Shown: positions 7,544 to 15,377 of the stretch, piece after piece | Layout of the letters: each line of letters begins with the position of its first letter | Position numbering within the stretch: position 1 is the stretch's first letter | Assembly: GCA_937124525.1 (NCBI GenBank) | Contig: CAKZLA010000441.1 | Coordinates: 1 to 22,636, forward strand | Origin: an uncultured Desulfobacterium sp. | Lineage (GTDB): Bacteria; Desulfobacterota; Desulfobacteria; Desulfobacterales; Desulfobacteraceae | DNA: 22,636 nucleotides | Direction: 5' to 3' | The notes under the pieces: generated by a model | The model's database searches: none | Told to the model about the DNA's origin: nothing | What the model saw: only the letters and a program-made list of their open reading frames with translations | Made by a program: the position numbers and the translations under genes

Positions 7544-8671
7544 TCAGCGATCAACAAGTTGCCGCAGTTCGCGGCATGTAAATTCAATCATTTCAACGGT
7601 GAATTCAGACGTCACCCAAAGATTAAGCACGCGACGTCCAATTATCATAGCATTCTGCAGCGTTTGTGGATCCTGGTCTCGGCCCGAGGCGTACCACTGA
7701 TGCAGCGGCGGGTACCAATTGCTGGCGTCAATACCTCGCTCGCGTAGCAATTCGGTAATTCTCTTTTGTTCACCTTCTGGCAGCAGAAGGCTATAACGCC
7801 ATGGCGCTCCAGTCTCGTGCCGTTTTAACGGAGTTACATCAGCACCAGCCAAAAGTTGGTCATACAGAGCAGCCTTCCTACAGCGGTCTTCAACTGCGGC
7901 CGACAGTTGCTCCAAACCTGCCTCCACGCATTTTGCCTGCCCCGCATCCAATTGAAAAAGATAAAGGTCACGGAAGCCTTCCGGCATACCCAAGAATAGC
8001 GCGTTCAGTCGTTCGTCTTCTTCAGCGAACTCCATCAGCGAATAATAAACACTTCGGTAGAGCTGTCCCAGACGTTGCAAGCCGTTCGAGTACGCCGGAA
8101 GGCTCGGCAATATGGCGTGAATTCGCTCGTAGAGATCGGTGTCGTCTGTGAGTACTGCCCCCCCCCCACCTAAGTCGAGAATTTTGGTGTGACCGAAACT
8201 GAGGAAACTGGCGTGTCCAAAGCTCCCCAGCGGACAACCATCAAGACGCGCCCCTATCGCCTGAGCCACGTCCTCCAAAACCGGAACGTTGTGTCTTTTA
8301 GCTATATCTTCAATGACCCGGATATCGGCTGGTTGACCATAGAGGTGAATCAGTATCACCGCGACCACGTCCGAAATGTTCCCCAGAAGACGTTCCAAAG
8401 CAGCAGGCGCCATGCAGGCGGTAGCGGGCTCAACGTCGCAAAACACAGGTGTATACCCAGCGAACAGACATACATTGGCTACAGTAGGGCACGCGATGTC
8501 CGGCACGATCACCTTTCCCTTTTTTCTGCCGTCCAAGGCCAATAACGTTAGATACATGGCCGTTGCCCCTCGACCTGTGACACAGCAGTAACGCCGACCA
8601 AACTTTCGGCAAAGCCGTTGTTCCAAAGAGGTGATCGCATATAATTTACGTACTTCGCTCATTCGTTCCAC
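7544..8671 (-). CDS. DegT/DnrJ/EryC1-type PLP aminotransferase with a G10 tract
   Basis: A 375-residue fold-type I sugar (or keto-acid) aminotransferase. Seen: CCVTGRGATAMYLTLLAL (cofactor phosphate loop region), VPVLEDVAQAIGA (D134 pairs with the PLP ring nitrogen), and SFGHTKILDLGGGGAVLTDD with K163 as the Schiff-base lysine. The four glycines 168-171 are encoded by a run of ten G's (plus-strand C10 at 8158-8167), a slippage-prone tract in the reading frame. The start shown is GTG; an ATG at 8660-8662 is an alternative. The frame is open ~35 codons further upstream without a start codon. It lies 67 bp after the methyltransferase. Its substrate is unknown. It differs clearly from the pseC in this window and may act on a keto acid or keto-sugar of the same pathway. 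Confidence 0.85.
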   Translation of the reverse strand: MERMSEVRKLYAITSLEQRLCRKFGRRYCCVTGRGATAMYLTLLALDGRKKGKVIVPDIACPTVANVCLFAGYTPVFCDVEPATACMAPAALERLLGNISDVVAVILIHLYGQPADIRVIEDIAKRHNVPVLEDVAQAIGARLDGCPLGSFGHASFLSFGHTKILDLGGGGAVLTDDTDLYERIHAILPSLPAYSNGLQRLGQLYRSVYYSLMEFAEEDERLNALFLGMPEGFRDLYLFQLDAGQAKCVEAGLEQLSAAVEDRCRKAALYDQLLAGADVTPLKRHETGAPWRYSLLLPEGEQKRITELLRERGIDASNWYPPLHQWYASGRDQDPQTLQNAMIIGRRVLNLWVTSEFTVEMIEFTCRELRQLVDR

Positions 8672-8738
8672 ATTGTATTGAAGTTTATCCCAATATGTAC
8701 GGCTTGTCAGTGCACATTTAAATTTGCGCCAGATGTAA

Positions 8739-9434
8739 TCATCGACAAATCCCTGTTACCAAAAAAAAGTCTAATGTTTCATTAAATAGATTCTTTGTAG
8801 ATCGTCCAACTTCAATCTGACTGAAAGCCTCTGAGAAACATTCTTTAATAGTTTCGGGATTTTCAAAATAGAAAAAAATCTCCCCTTTACGAAAATCATC
8901 TGAACGACCAATGCGATACCGGTTATTTCCAATAGACTCACTTCCTTCTATAATCATATGTTTTGGGCCAGTTGTGGATAAGAAAAAACGTCCGCCCGAC
9001 TTTATTACTCGCGCATATTCGTTGATTGCTTTTAGAATGCTGTCTCTATTGTCCTCATAATGAATTACATTCCATGAAACCAAAACATCGAACGTGCAAT
9101 CTCCAAAAGGAATATCGGTATTAGTGCCTGACCGTAGGTCTGCTTCCATACATCCAAGTTCCCTTAAGCTATCTGCCGTTTCCGTACAAATATCCTCATG
9201 AAGTTCAACTCCTGCCACTGAACAACCTATGGATTGAAGGAACAGTAGATTGTTACCGCTCCCAAAACCTACGTCAATAACACGTTGGTTTTCGTAATTT
9301 TTGTTCAGATTGCTGATATACCTGCCCAACATAAGTTGGACTAGGGATTCAGATGGCCAGCGAAGTGGGCTTCCCTTCTGAATCAAGTTCCGATAAAAAT
9401 CACGCCATTTGACGATACTTTCCGATTTACTCAT
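8739..9434 (-). CDS. Class I SAM-dependent methyltransferase
   Basis: A 231-residue methyltransferase of the UbiE/Methyltransf_11 type. Seen: RVIDVGFGSGNNLLFL (motif I, residues 51-66), GVELHEDI (acidic residue binding the SAM ribose), FDVLVSWNVIHY (motif post-II) and ARVIKSGGRFFLST (motif III). Its ATG lies inside the 3' end of the deacetylase gene (8-nt overlap), which indicates translational coupling. The gene is visibly more AT-rich than its operon neighbours on either side, so it probably has a separate origin. The methyl acceptor is unknown; an N- or O-position on a nonulosonate or its side chain is the contextual guess. Confidence 0.85.
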   Translation of the reverse strand: MSKSESIVKWRDFYRNLIQKGSPLRWPSESLVQLMLGRYISNLNKNYENQRVIDVGFGSGNNLLFLQSIGCSVAGVELHEDICTETADSLRELGCMEADLRSGTNTDIPFGDCTFDVLVSWNVIHYEDNRDSILKAINEYARVIKSGGRFFLSTTGPKHMIIEGSESIGNNRYRIGRSDDFRKGEIFFYFENPETIKECFSEAFSQIEVGRSTKNLFNETLDFFLVTGICR

Positions 9435-10416
9435 TTTCCTTATCCCTTTCGTGTTGATGGTTCGATAACAATTGACTCATCGTCCTGAAGCGAAACGGTC
9501 GATTAGTAGCAGAACACTCGTCGACGATGGTGCGTAGATTGGTTTTAAAGGAGTTCAAGTCAAAGGAAAGCAAACCATGCGGTTTGGTGTTCAGTCCTTT
9601 TAACACAGCAGATGGGTGGGTAATGGTGACCAGCAGTGAGGTGTGCGGCAGCATTTTTCGCAGGCCATCACCCAAGGCTCTCGGATGAAAACTCAAGTCG
9701 ACGTAGCGTGGAAAAGGGCATCTGTCGTAATCCGCTTTGACGTGGGCCATGGACATCGGGATCTCAAGAATTTGCAACGATTCCTTACCCGGAACTCGGT
9801 AGTCCAATATAGATGGATGATAGGGATGCTGCGGCGTGTTTTTCCAGTCCAGCAAACGTTCGTCATCCTTGCGTATCCGACCTGGCATGGCTGTGGAATC
9901 GGCTTTAAAACCCAGTGCATCTAGTTCTGCGAGCAACGCGTTACAACAATAGGCCTCGCCCATACGAGACACCACCGGATACCAGCCGCTGGTCTGAAAG
10001 GCATCCAAAGCCAGTTGGACGTTCGTCCGCAGACGATCCGGATTCGTCTCCTGTACCCAGCCGCTGGATGTCTCACGATAGAGATGCGGGTGCATGCCCA
10101 GTTCATCTCCTTCAACGGCCAATTGTTTCCACAGCGGTGCGTATTGTTCAAGCAAATATGCTGCGGTACCAGTTAGGTCGCGCAGCTGGTTATCAGCCCG
10201 AACAAACCATGTGGCGCAAGCGCTCTTTTCGTGGCTGTCGACCACGCTGCGTAACACTGATCGAATTTGCGGGATACCCTCCTCCACGCCCTTCCATTGA
10301 AGTCTGGCTCGGAGATCTTCATATGAATCAAACGACAGCGTATAGTCGAACATGTCATTATCTGTATCGAATGTCAAAATGATGTCCAAGGGGGGTAATT
10401 GCATTGAGTTTGGCAT
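9427..10416 (-). CDS. Polysaccharide-deacetylase-like (NodB-type) protein
   Basis: 329 residues from the chosen ATG at 10414-10416, which has a TAAGGA ribosome site 8-9 nt upstream. A longer TTG start at 10479 is possible but has no such site. Seen: LDIILTFDTDND (D17, D19 and D21; NodB motif 1), ATWFVRADN, and DELGMHPHLYR (H109 and H111; the metal-binding His motif in a shortened H-x-H form), followed by a distorted barrel with SRMGEAYCCNALLAELDALGF. The family removes N-acetyl groups from sugars with a divalent metal. In this operon it could expose a sugar amine, which the upstream ATP-grasp gene could then acylate; that is inference. No signal peptide is seen, so it should act in the cytoplasm. 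Confidence 0.75.
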   Translation of the reverse strand: MPNSMQLPPLDIILTFDTDNDMFDYTLSFDSYEDLRARLQWKGVEEGIPQIRSVLRSVVDSHEKSACATWFVRADNQLRDLTGTAAYLLEQYAPLWKQLAVEGDELGMHPHLYRETSSGWVQETNPDRLRTNVQLALDAFQTSGWYPVVSRMGEAYCCNALLAELDALGFKADSTAMPGRIRKDDERLLDWKNTPQHPYHPSILDYRVPGKESLQILEIPMSMAHVKADYDRCPFPRYVDLSFHPRALGDGLRKMLPHTSLLVTITHPSAVLKGLNTKPHGLLSFDLNSFKTNLRTIVDECSATNRPFRFRTMSQLLSNHQHERDKENE

Positions 10417-10650
10417 GATATTTGTCCTTACTGGTTGGCTTATGTTTTCGCCGTTTGTCAGCAAAGGACTTTCAAGCAATCAAGCCCTTTGCAAATCTGT
10501 TCGGGGGAAGATGCAGCTCTGTAAAACTCTCACTCTTTGGCCTCATCTTGCGAGCCTGTTGGACCATGGCTATGGTTACCGACGCTCCAATGTGTTGTTT
10601 TCAATCGAATACCAACGTACAACCCAATTAAAACCGTTAACCATTTTAGA
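10417..10650. other. Intra-operon gap without a gene
   Basis: A 234-bp gap between the ATP-grasp stop and the deacetylase start. No reading frame longer than about 22 codons looks real on the minus strand. No convincing promoter or terminator was recognised. It is the longest gap inside the pseG-to-aldolase block, so an internal promoter could sit here. Confidence 0.35.
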
Positions 10651-11838
10651 TCAGTCTTCAATGCTGGAATCGGTTTTAATTTGAAGGGTACGCAGTGCCC
10701 GTTCCACGGCAGCCTCGGCCGCGGATCTAGTCTCTGTCATAGCAATGATGTGGCCAACACGTCGGGCTCCTGAATCTAACGGATACACGCGCTTACCGGT
10801 CTTTACGTAGATCTCCAGGTCATGAATACCGGGTATCGCTTGGCATTCATCCATTCCGTCAACCTTGGTCACATATCCCGGTGTAGCAGGGGGGAATTCG
10901 AGAACAGCCCCACGTCGCTTCGTAGGGAACCAATCATACTCAAGACCAGCAGCCATGCGTATTTGTTGCTCAACAACATCGACGCCGCAAACCCACGGGA
11001 TCATTTCTGTGAATACCTTGAAGCCTGGGCCTCTTGCGGCCAGCTCGACCATCGACACATTTCCCTCGGCACTAACCATAACCTCGGCATGAATCGGAGC
11101 CCAGTCAAGTTCCAGTGCGGAAACAGCCCCCGCAACCAATTTCATTGCTTTTCGTTGGACTGCATCCGGTTGTGTAGATGGGAATAGAACTGCGGTATCT
11201 AACAAGTGCGGCGGTGGGGTTCTCATTTTATCGGACAAGCACAGTACTTTGAATTGACCATCGTGAGCTACGCCTTCCACGCTGAGCTCGACTCCTTCCA
11301 GGTAGGTTTCTATGATCACAATACCTTCACGAGAAAACTTGCATGCCTCGGAAAAGGCTCGTTCAAGCTCATTAGCTGAATTCACTTTGGATACTCCGCG
11401 GCTTCCCGCACTATCCGACGGCTTGACCACAGCAGGTAATCCAACATGTTCAAGGGCATCTCTCGTCTCGTCAAATGAACGACAGGAAAAGGCCAGAGGC
11501 GAGGACACATTAGCTTTTGCCCAACACTTTCTCATACGGTGTTTTGACGTTGCGTTCATGGCAGCCTTTGGGGTTAGAGTCCGCAATCCCAACGAGTGTC
11601 CAACGGCCGCTACGCTCTCTATGGCGGCATCAACGGCTATAGATAAGACCCCGCAGACATCAAACGCACGGGCCAATGAAACAATTTTTTTCGGATCGCG
11701 TATATCTACCACAATGCCATCGTCGGCAAGCGCGAGTCCAGGGGCAGAATTGTTGCCGTCGACGGCAACAACCCGTAACCCCAAATCGTGAGCCTTATGG
11801 ATTCCGATGGCTTGAATCGGCCCCGCGCCAATTAACAT
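10651..11838 (-). CDS. ATP-grasp ligase (carboxylate-amine ligase type)
   Basis: About 395 residues. I prefer the ATG at 11836-11838 because AAGGA lies 8 nt before it; the in-frame ATG at 11854-11856 adds six residues. Counting from the longer start: a PreATP-grasp N-terminal domain (LMLIGAGPIQAIGIHKAHDLG), PAVVKPSDSAGSRGV (K145 and the flexible glycine loop, ATP binding), IVIIETYLEGVELSVE, and the metal-binding IHAEVMV / VSMVELAARGPG region. Family knowledge: such enzymes activate a carboxylate as an acyl phosphate and join it to an amine. It sits directly after pseG, where an acetyltransferase step (PseH) would be expected in a pseudaminic acid pathway. The likely role is attaching an amino or hydroxy acid to a sugar amine; the substrate is inferred only. 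Confidence 0.82.
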   Translation of the reverse strand: MLIGAGPIQAIGIHKAHDLGLRVVAVDGNNSAPGLALADDGIVVDIRDPKKIVSLARAFDVCGVLSIAVDAAIESVAAVGHSLGLRTLTPKAAMNATSKHRMRKCWAKANVSSPLAFSCRSFDETRDALEHVGLPAVVKPSDSAGSRGVSKVNSANELERAFSEACKFSREGIVIIETYLEGVELSVEGVAHDGQFKVLCLSDKMRTPPPHLLDTAVLFPSTQPDAVQRKAMKLVAGAVSALELDWAPIHAEVMVSAEGNVSMVELAARGPGFKVFTEMIPWVCGVDVVEQQIRMAAGLEYDWFPTKRRGAVLEFPPATPGYVTKVDGMDECQAIPGIHDLEIYVKTGKRVYPLDSGARRVGHIIAMTETRSAAEAAVERALRTLQIKTDSSIED

Positions 11839-11893
11839 AAGAGTTTTCCTTCTCATTGTGAAGTAGTGCCCTTTCTGATTATTTAAATGATTC

Positions 11894-12916
11894 TCATCTC
11901 ACTATTTTTGAAAGTACAGCGGTGACGATTCGATCGCGTCCCCTACAATCCACCAATTGGGTCATTTGCCTGTACATTTCAAGTCGCTTATGAGTGTTTT
12001 TCATAATCCATAACAGCGTTTCCATGACAGTCTGCAGCTTAATGTTGTGTGATGAAATTCGTGCGATACTGTCTTGCTCTTCGAAGCGACGACTGAAGTT
12101 GTCCTCCAACTCCGTTCTCGACAAAACCACGGTAGGTATCCCCAACGCCAAGAACTCCAGCATGGTCGTACCGCCACCGCTGAAGGCGAGATCGGCACGC
12201 GACATCAGTTCAACCAAATTTTTAGGAGATTCGTGAAAATTACACTTCCATGGCACATTTTGCGTTGCAGCGAGCAGGGATTTATTGTACTTGAAGGCAG
12301 GTCCGATCACCACATCCACAACTCCCCGCCAATTGATAAGGTTCGACAAAGCATCAAGGACGTTTGCCGTGGCCCCGCTTACATCGCTGCCCCCCATGCA
12401 TACCGTAATCCGCTCAACCGCCACAGCCGGAGAATGCTTCGCCTTGATATAATCGTCGAACTCGGGACGGAAAATCGCGTAACGCGGACCCTCCAAGTAC
12501 TCGATTCGATGATCATTAGGTCGAAATTGCCTGCTGTTGTGATTGTGGAGATTGATAACCAAGTCTATATTTTTTTCCATAAAATCGTTATAATCGAGAA
12601 CGGCTATACACGCTTTAGGCCAATGCGCACGGGCTTCCTTGAGAAAACGTGCCTGACTTATATGGGTGTCGAGAATGACAGCGTCGGGTGGCTTTCCTGT
12701 CAGGTCCGAAAGCGGCAACGCATCAAGCCCGCTTTCAATCACATGGTACCCTTGGTTATGGATTTCCCCAATACAGGTCTCGTCGGCATTACAAAGAAAC
12801 CCAAGAACCCTCTGTCCTCGTTTCAGGAAACACTGGGCCAGAGTGAGCGATCGAAACACGTGCCCCATACCGATTGTGTAGCCGCCGGCAACCTTGAACA
12901 GAATATTTATCGGCAT
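11894..12916 (-). CDS. pseG: PseG: UDP-2,4-diacetamido-2,4,6-trideoxy-altropyranose hydrolase
   Basis: A 340-residue GT-B-fold hydrolase that releases UDP from the 2,4-diacetamido sugar in pseudaminic acid synthesis. Seen: GGYTIGMGHVFRSLTLAQCF (residues 11-30), which includes H19, matching the catalytic His in the GxGHxxRS motif, then AVILDTH, VCMGGSDVSG, and SRADLAFSGGGTTMLEFLALGIP (the UDP-binding C-terminal signature). AGGAG lies 8 nt before the ATG, and the gene overlaps the pseF end by 10 nt, so the two are coupled. The substrate could be a variant sugar, given the unusual neighbours. Confidence 0.88.
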   Translation of the reverse strand: MPINILFKVAGGYTIGMGHVFRSLTLAQCFLKRGQRVLGFLCNADETCIGEIHNQGYHVIESGLDALPLSDLTGKPPDAVILDTHISQARFLKEARAHWPKACIAVLDYNDFMEKNIDLVINLHNHNSRQFRPNDHRIEYLEGPRYAIFRPEFDDYIKAKHSPAVAVERITVCMGGSDVSGATANVLDALSNLINWRGVVDVVIGPAFKYNKSLLAATQNVPWKCNFHESPKNLVELMSRADLAFSGGGTTMLEFLALGIPTVVLSRTELEDNFSRRFEEQDSIARISSHNIKLQTVMETLLWIMKNTHKRLEMYRQMTQLVDCRGRDRIVTAVLSKIVR

Positions 12917-13608
12917 AGTCCTTTCTCCTGAAGAACTCTGAACATCACCTCGGCCCGCTTCCAGTCTTCCAGAGTATCAACGTCCTGAACAAGATACCGG
13001 GGAAGTACGACCGGAACTGAAGCCGAGGAAAACACGGGTATATCTTCCAAAAAAGCCTCGGCTTTACCCCAGTAAAATTGTCCGGCGTCGTGAAAGGCTT
13101 CCTCCAGATCTTGAGAACGCATGGGAATACATTCCGGCTGAAAGGGTACCAATGAGCCATCAGGCCTAATTTTCAAAGCCCGCTGGATTGGAAAAGGGAA
13201 TGTGGTTACCGAAAATGCATATTTTTTTCCTGAATTGATCAAAAAATTGTAACCTTGCTTGAGATATTTTATTTGCACGAATGGAACTGTGGCATAGAGA
13301 CAACAAACGACATCTACAGGCGTATTTTTTTTATTCATCCACTTGATGGTATGTCTAACTACAGCGGCAGTGCCAGTATAATCATCAGAGAGTTCGGCTG
13401 GACGAAGGAATGGTGTTTCCGCACCGAAGGCGTTGCTTACTTGCGCTATCTCCAGATCATCCGTGGACACGATCACCCGATCGAACAACCCGGTTTCAAG
13501 GGCCGCCTTGATTGAATAGGTAATCATGGGCTGCCCGCAGAATTCACGAATATTCTTACGGGGGATACGCTTACTCCCTCCCCGGGCCGGAATGATTGCG
13601 ATGATCAT
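12907..13608 (-). CDS. pseF: PseF: pseudaminic acid cytidylyltransferase
   Basis: A 233-residue CMP-sugar synthetase that activates pseudaminic acid with CTP. Seen: IIPARGGSKRIPRKNI (residues 5-20, the CMP-NeuA nucleotide motif), FDRVIVSTDDLEIAQ, ATVPFVQ, QRALKI, QFYWGKAEAFL and QDVDTLEDWKRAE, all family features. The length fits PseF (about 230). The start codon overlaps the stop of the upstream pseC-like stump in an ATGA, so this junction is older than the break in the stump. A closely related legionaminic cytidylyltransferase is less likely given PseC and PseG alongside. Confidence 0.9.
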   Translation of the reverse strand: MIIAIIPARGGSKRIPRKNIREFCGQPMITYSIKAALETGLFDRVIVSTDDLEIAQVSNAFGAETPFLRPAELSDDYTGTAAVVRHTIKWMNKKNTPVDVVCCLYATVPFVQIKYLKQGYNFLINSGKKYAFSVTTFPFPIQRALKIRPDGSLVPFQPECIPMRSQDLEEAFHDAGQFYWGKAEAFLEDIPVFSSASVPVVLPRYLVQDVDTLEDWKRAEVMFRVLQEKGLCR

Positions 13609-13835
13609 GCGAACGCTCTCTGGATGTCATCAAATATTGCAAGAACAGTTTGTACTTGTTCATCCTTGAGACTAAGAAATATGGGGATACTCAGGATGCT
13701 CTTTGTTGCATTATTCTCAATTGGACAGAGTTCTTTGAGGTATTCGAAACGATTCTGGTAAAATTGGTACAGATGGACAGGAGTATAATGAACATTCACC
13801 CCGACGTCTTGATCTCCAAGATTGACAACATTCAT
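13605..13835 (-). pseudogene. C-terminal stump of a second PseC-like aminotransferase
   Basis: 76 codons homologous to the last ~65 residues of PseC: VGVNVHYTPVHLYQFYQN here against IGVNVHYIPVHLHPYYQK in the intact gene at 14060-15190, followed by ILSIPIFLSL against ILSLPMFPGL. The PLP lysine and the whole large domain are missing, so it cannot be an aminotransferase. It is not a recent copy, since the two differ at many residues. The first ten codons (MNVVNLGDQD) are not family-like. It couples to pseF by a 4-nt overlap, as an original pseC-pseF junction would. Confidence 0.8.
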
Positions 13836-14059
13836 GATTTCTATTTTTCCCTTTCGTCGGTATGGCTTGTTGGATTCATTTGATTTTTAAAATTTTTGGG
13901 TCTGTAAATATTTTTTTATAAATTTACGGTTGTGATTACTGGAAACTTCGGCGATGAAAAATAAATTTTTATGTTCCCCTTGGAAAAATGTCAAAGCAAC
14001 AAAGCCCCCTTGAAAAAAAGCCTGTCATTACGAATGGCAAAACATCGCAACATCAATCT
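13836..14059. other. Gap between intact pseC and the pseC stump
   Basis: 224 bp, AT-rich and without a recognisable gene. Only short frames exist on the minus strand. It marks the break point between the ancestral pseC remnant and the incoming intact copy. No inverted repeat of an insertion sequence was found. Confidence 0.35.
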
Positions 14060-15190
14060 TCAAAAACACAACCATATCTGCTCAATCAATAGTGAAACAT
14101 CATCCTCCGTCAACCCCGGAAACATGGGCAATGACAAAATTTGTTCATAAGCCGCTTCTGCCCGGGGACAGTCGCCTGGTCTGCTCCCCCATTGCTTCTG
14201 ATAATAGGGATGAAGATGCACGGGAATATAATGAACGTTGACCCCAATCCCTCTGTTTCGAAGTTCATGAAAAATTTGTTCCCTACTCCGTAGAACAATA
14301 TCCGGTGTCAATTTTATGACATAAAGATGATAGGCATGGGTGACACCCTGGTCTTTTTCAAGGGGGGCTACACCTTCAAGCAGGGCAAATGCACCGTCAT
14401 ATTGCCTGGCAATTTCAGATCTCCTCTGGAGAAACAATGGCAATTTTTTAAGCTGACTCAACCCCAAGGCGCACTGAAAATCTGTTATGCGGTAGTTAAA
14501 CCCAAGATCAGTCATCTCATAGGCCCACGAACCAAGATGTTCCCGCTGGTGATGATCCGTTGTAATTCCATGATTTCGAAACAAGCGCATGCGCCCAGCA
14601 AACCCTTCATGGTCTGTTGTAATCATGCCCCCTTCTCCGGTGGTGATATGCTTGACGGGATGAAAGCTGAAGGTGGACAAATCTGCAAGGCTTCCGACCT
14701 TCAGGCCGTGATACGTTGCCCCCAGAGCATGGCAACTGTCGGCCACCAGCCACACACCATTATCATGGGCAATTTGCTTCAGGGCATCCCAATTACAGGG
14801 ATGCCCGGCATAATCCACGGCGATGATGGCTTTTGTTTTAGAGGTGATTTTCTTTTTCACCTCATCTGGATCAATGAGCAGCGTATCTGGAAGCACATCA
14901 GCAAAAACCGGAACCCCTCCCTGATATACAATACAGTTAGCTGTGGCAGCAAAGGTCATGGGCGTTACAATGACTTCATCACCAGAAGTTATCCCCAGGG
15001 CAAACATGGCACAATGTAATGCAGCAGTGCCGCTGGAAACTGCCACGGCATATCGAGCCCCAACGGTTTTGGCAAATTCCGTTTCAAAGGCTGCTATTCC
15101 GGGTCCAGTGGTCAACCAGTCAGATTGAAGAACATCCACAACAGACTTAATATCATCTACGTCAATAAATTGTCGACCATATGGAATCAA
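14060..15190 (-). CDS. pseC: PseC: UDP-4-amino-4,6-dideoxy-N-acetyl-altrosamine transaminase
   Basis: A 376-residue DegT-family PLP aminotransferase that installs the 4-amino group in pseudaminic acid synthesis after PseB. Seen: MIPYGRQFIDVDDIKSVV at the start, LTTGPGIAAFE, AVAVSSGTAALHCAM, VADSCHALGATY (D151), TFSFHPVKHITTGEGG (K180, Schiff-base lysine), the LGFNYRITDFQCALGLSQL segment and GVNVHYIPVHLHPYY near the end. The start is a TTG with GGAG 7 nt upstream. It is the first gene of the minus-strand operon visible here. The usual upstream partner pseB is absent; a 1-kb gene-poor stretch lies there instead. Confidence 0.9.
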   Translation of the reverse strand: MIPYGRQFIDVDDIKSVVDVLQSDWLTTGPGIAAFETEFAKTVGARYAVAVSSGTAALHCAMFALGITSGDEVIVTPMTFAATANCIVYQGGVPVFADVLPDTLLIDPDEVKKKITSKTKAIIAVDYAGHPCNWDALKQIAHDNGVWLVADSCHALGATYHGLKVGSLADLSTFSFHPVKHITTGEGGMITTDHEGFAGRMRLFRNHGITTDHHQREHLGSWAYEMTDLGFNYRITDFQCALGLSQLKKLPLFLQRRSEIARQYDGAFALLEGVAPLEKDQGVTHAYHLYVIKLTPDIVLRSREQIFHELRNRGIGVNVHYIPVHLHPYYQKQWGSRPGDCPRAEAAYEQILSLPMFPGLTEDDVSLLIEQIWLCF

Positions 15191-15339
15191 AATATAGCTC
15201 CGCTCTGTAAGTTACATGGTTTTTTTCTTGCAATTTTATGTTTGTATAACAAAAATAACCTGACTGGTACACCTATCGAATTCTTAATGCACCGCAATTA
15301 TATCTTTAAAGTTTAAAGCAATTTTTGGACCAACAATAA

Positions 15340-15377
15340 ACCAGGTTTGATGCAATAATTAAATTTTCAAACCTGGT
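15340..15377. repeat. 11-bp perfect inverted repeat (stem-loop)
   Basis: ACCAGGTTTGA at 15340-15350 pairs perfectly with TCAAACCTGGT at 15367-15377 around a 16-nt AT-rich loop. It lies 150 bp upstream of the pseC start. It has no clean T-run directly after it on either strand, so it could be an operator, a leader hairpin or a weak terminator. Confidence 0.5.

Noticed and set aside
12074..12931. A 285-codon plus-strand frame opposite pseG
   Set aside because: It is antisense to a clear PseG with intact motifs, and its translation has no recognisable domain.
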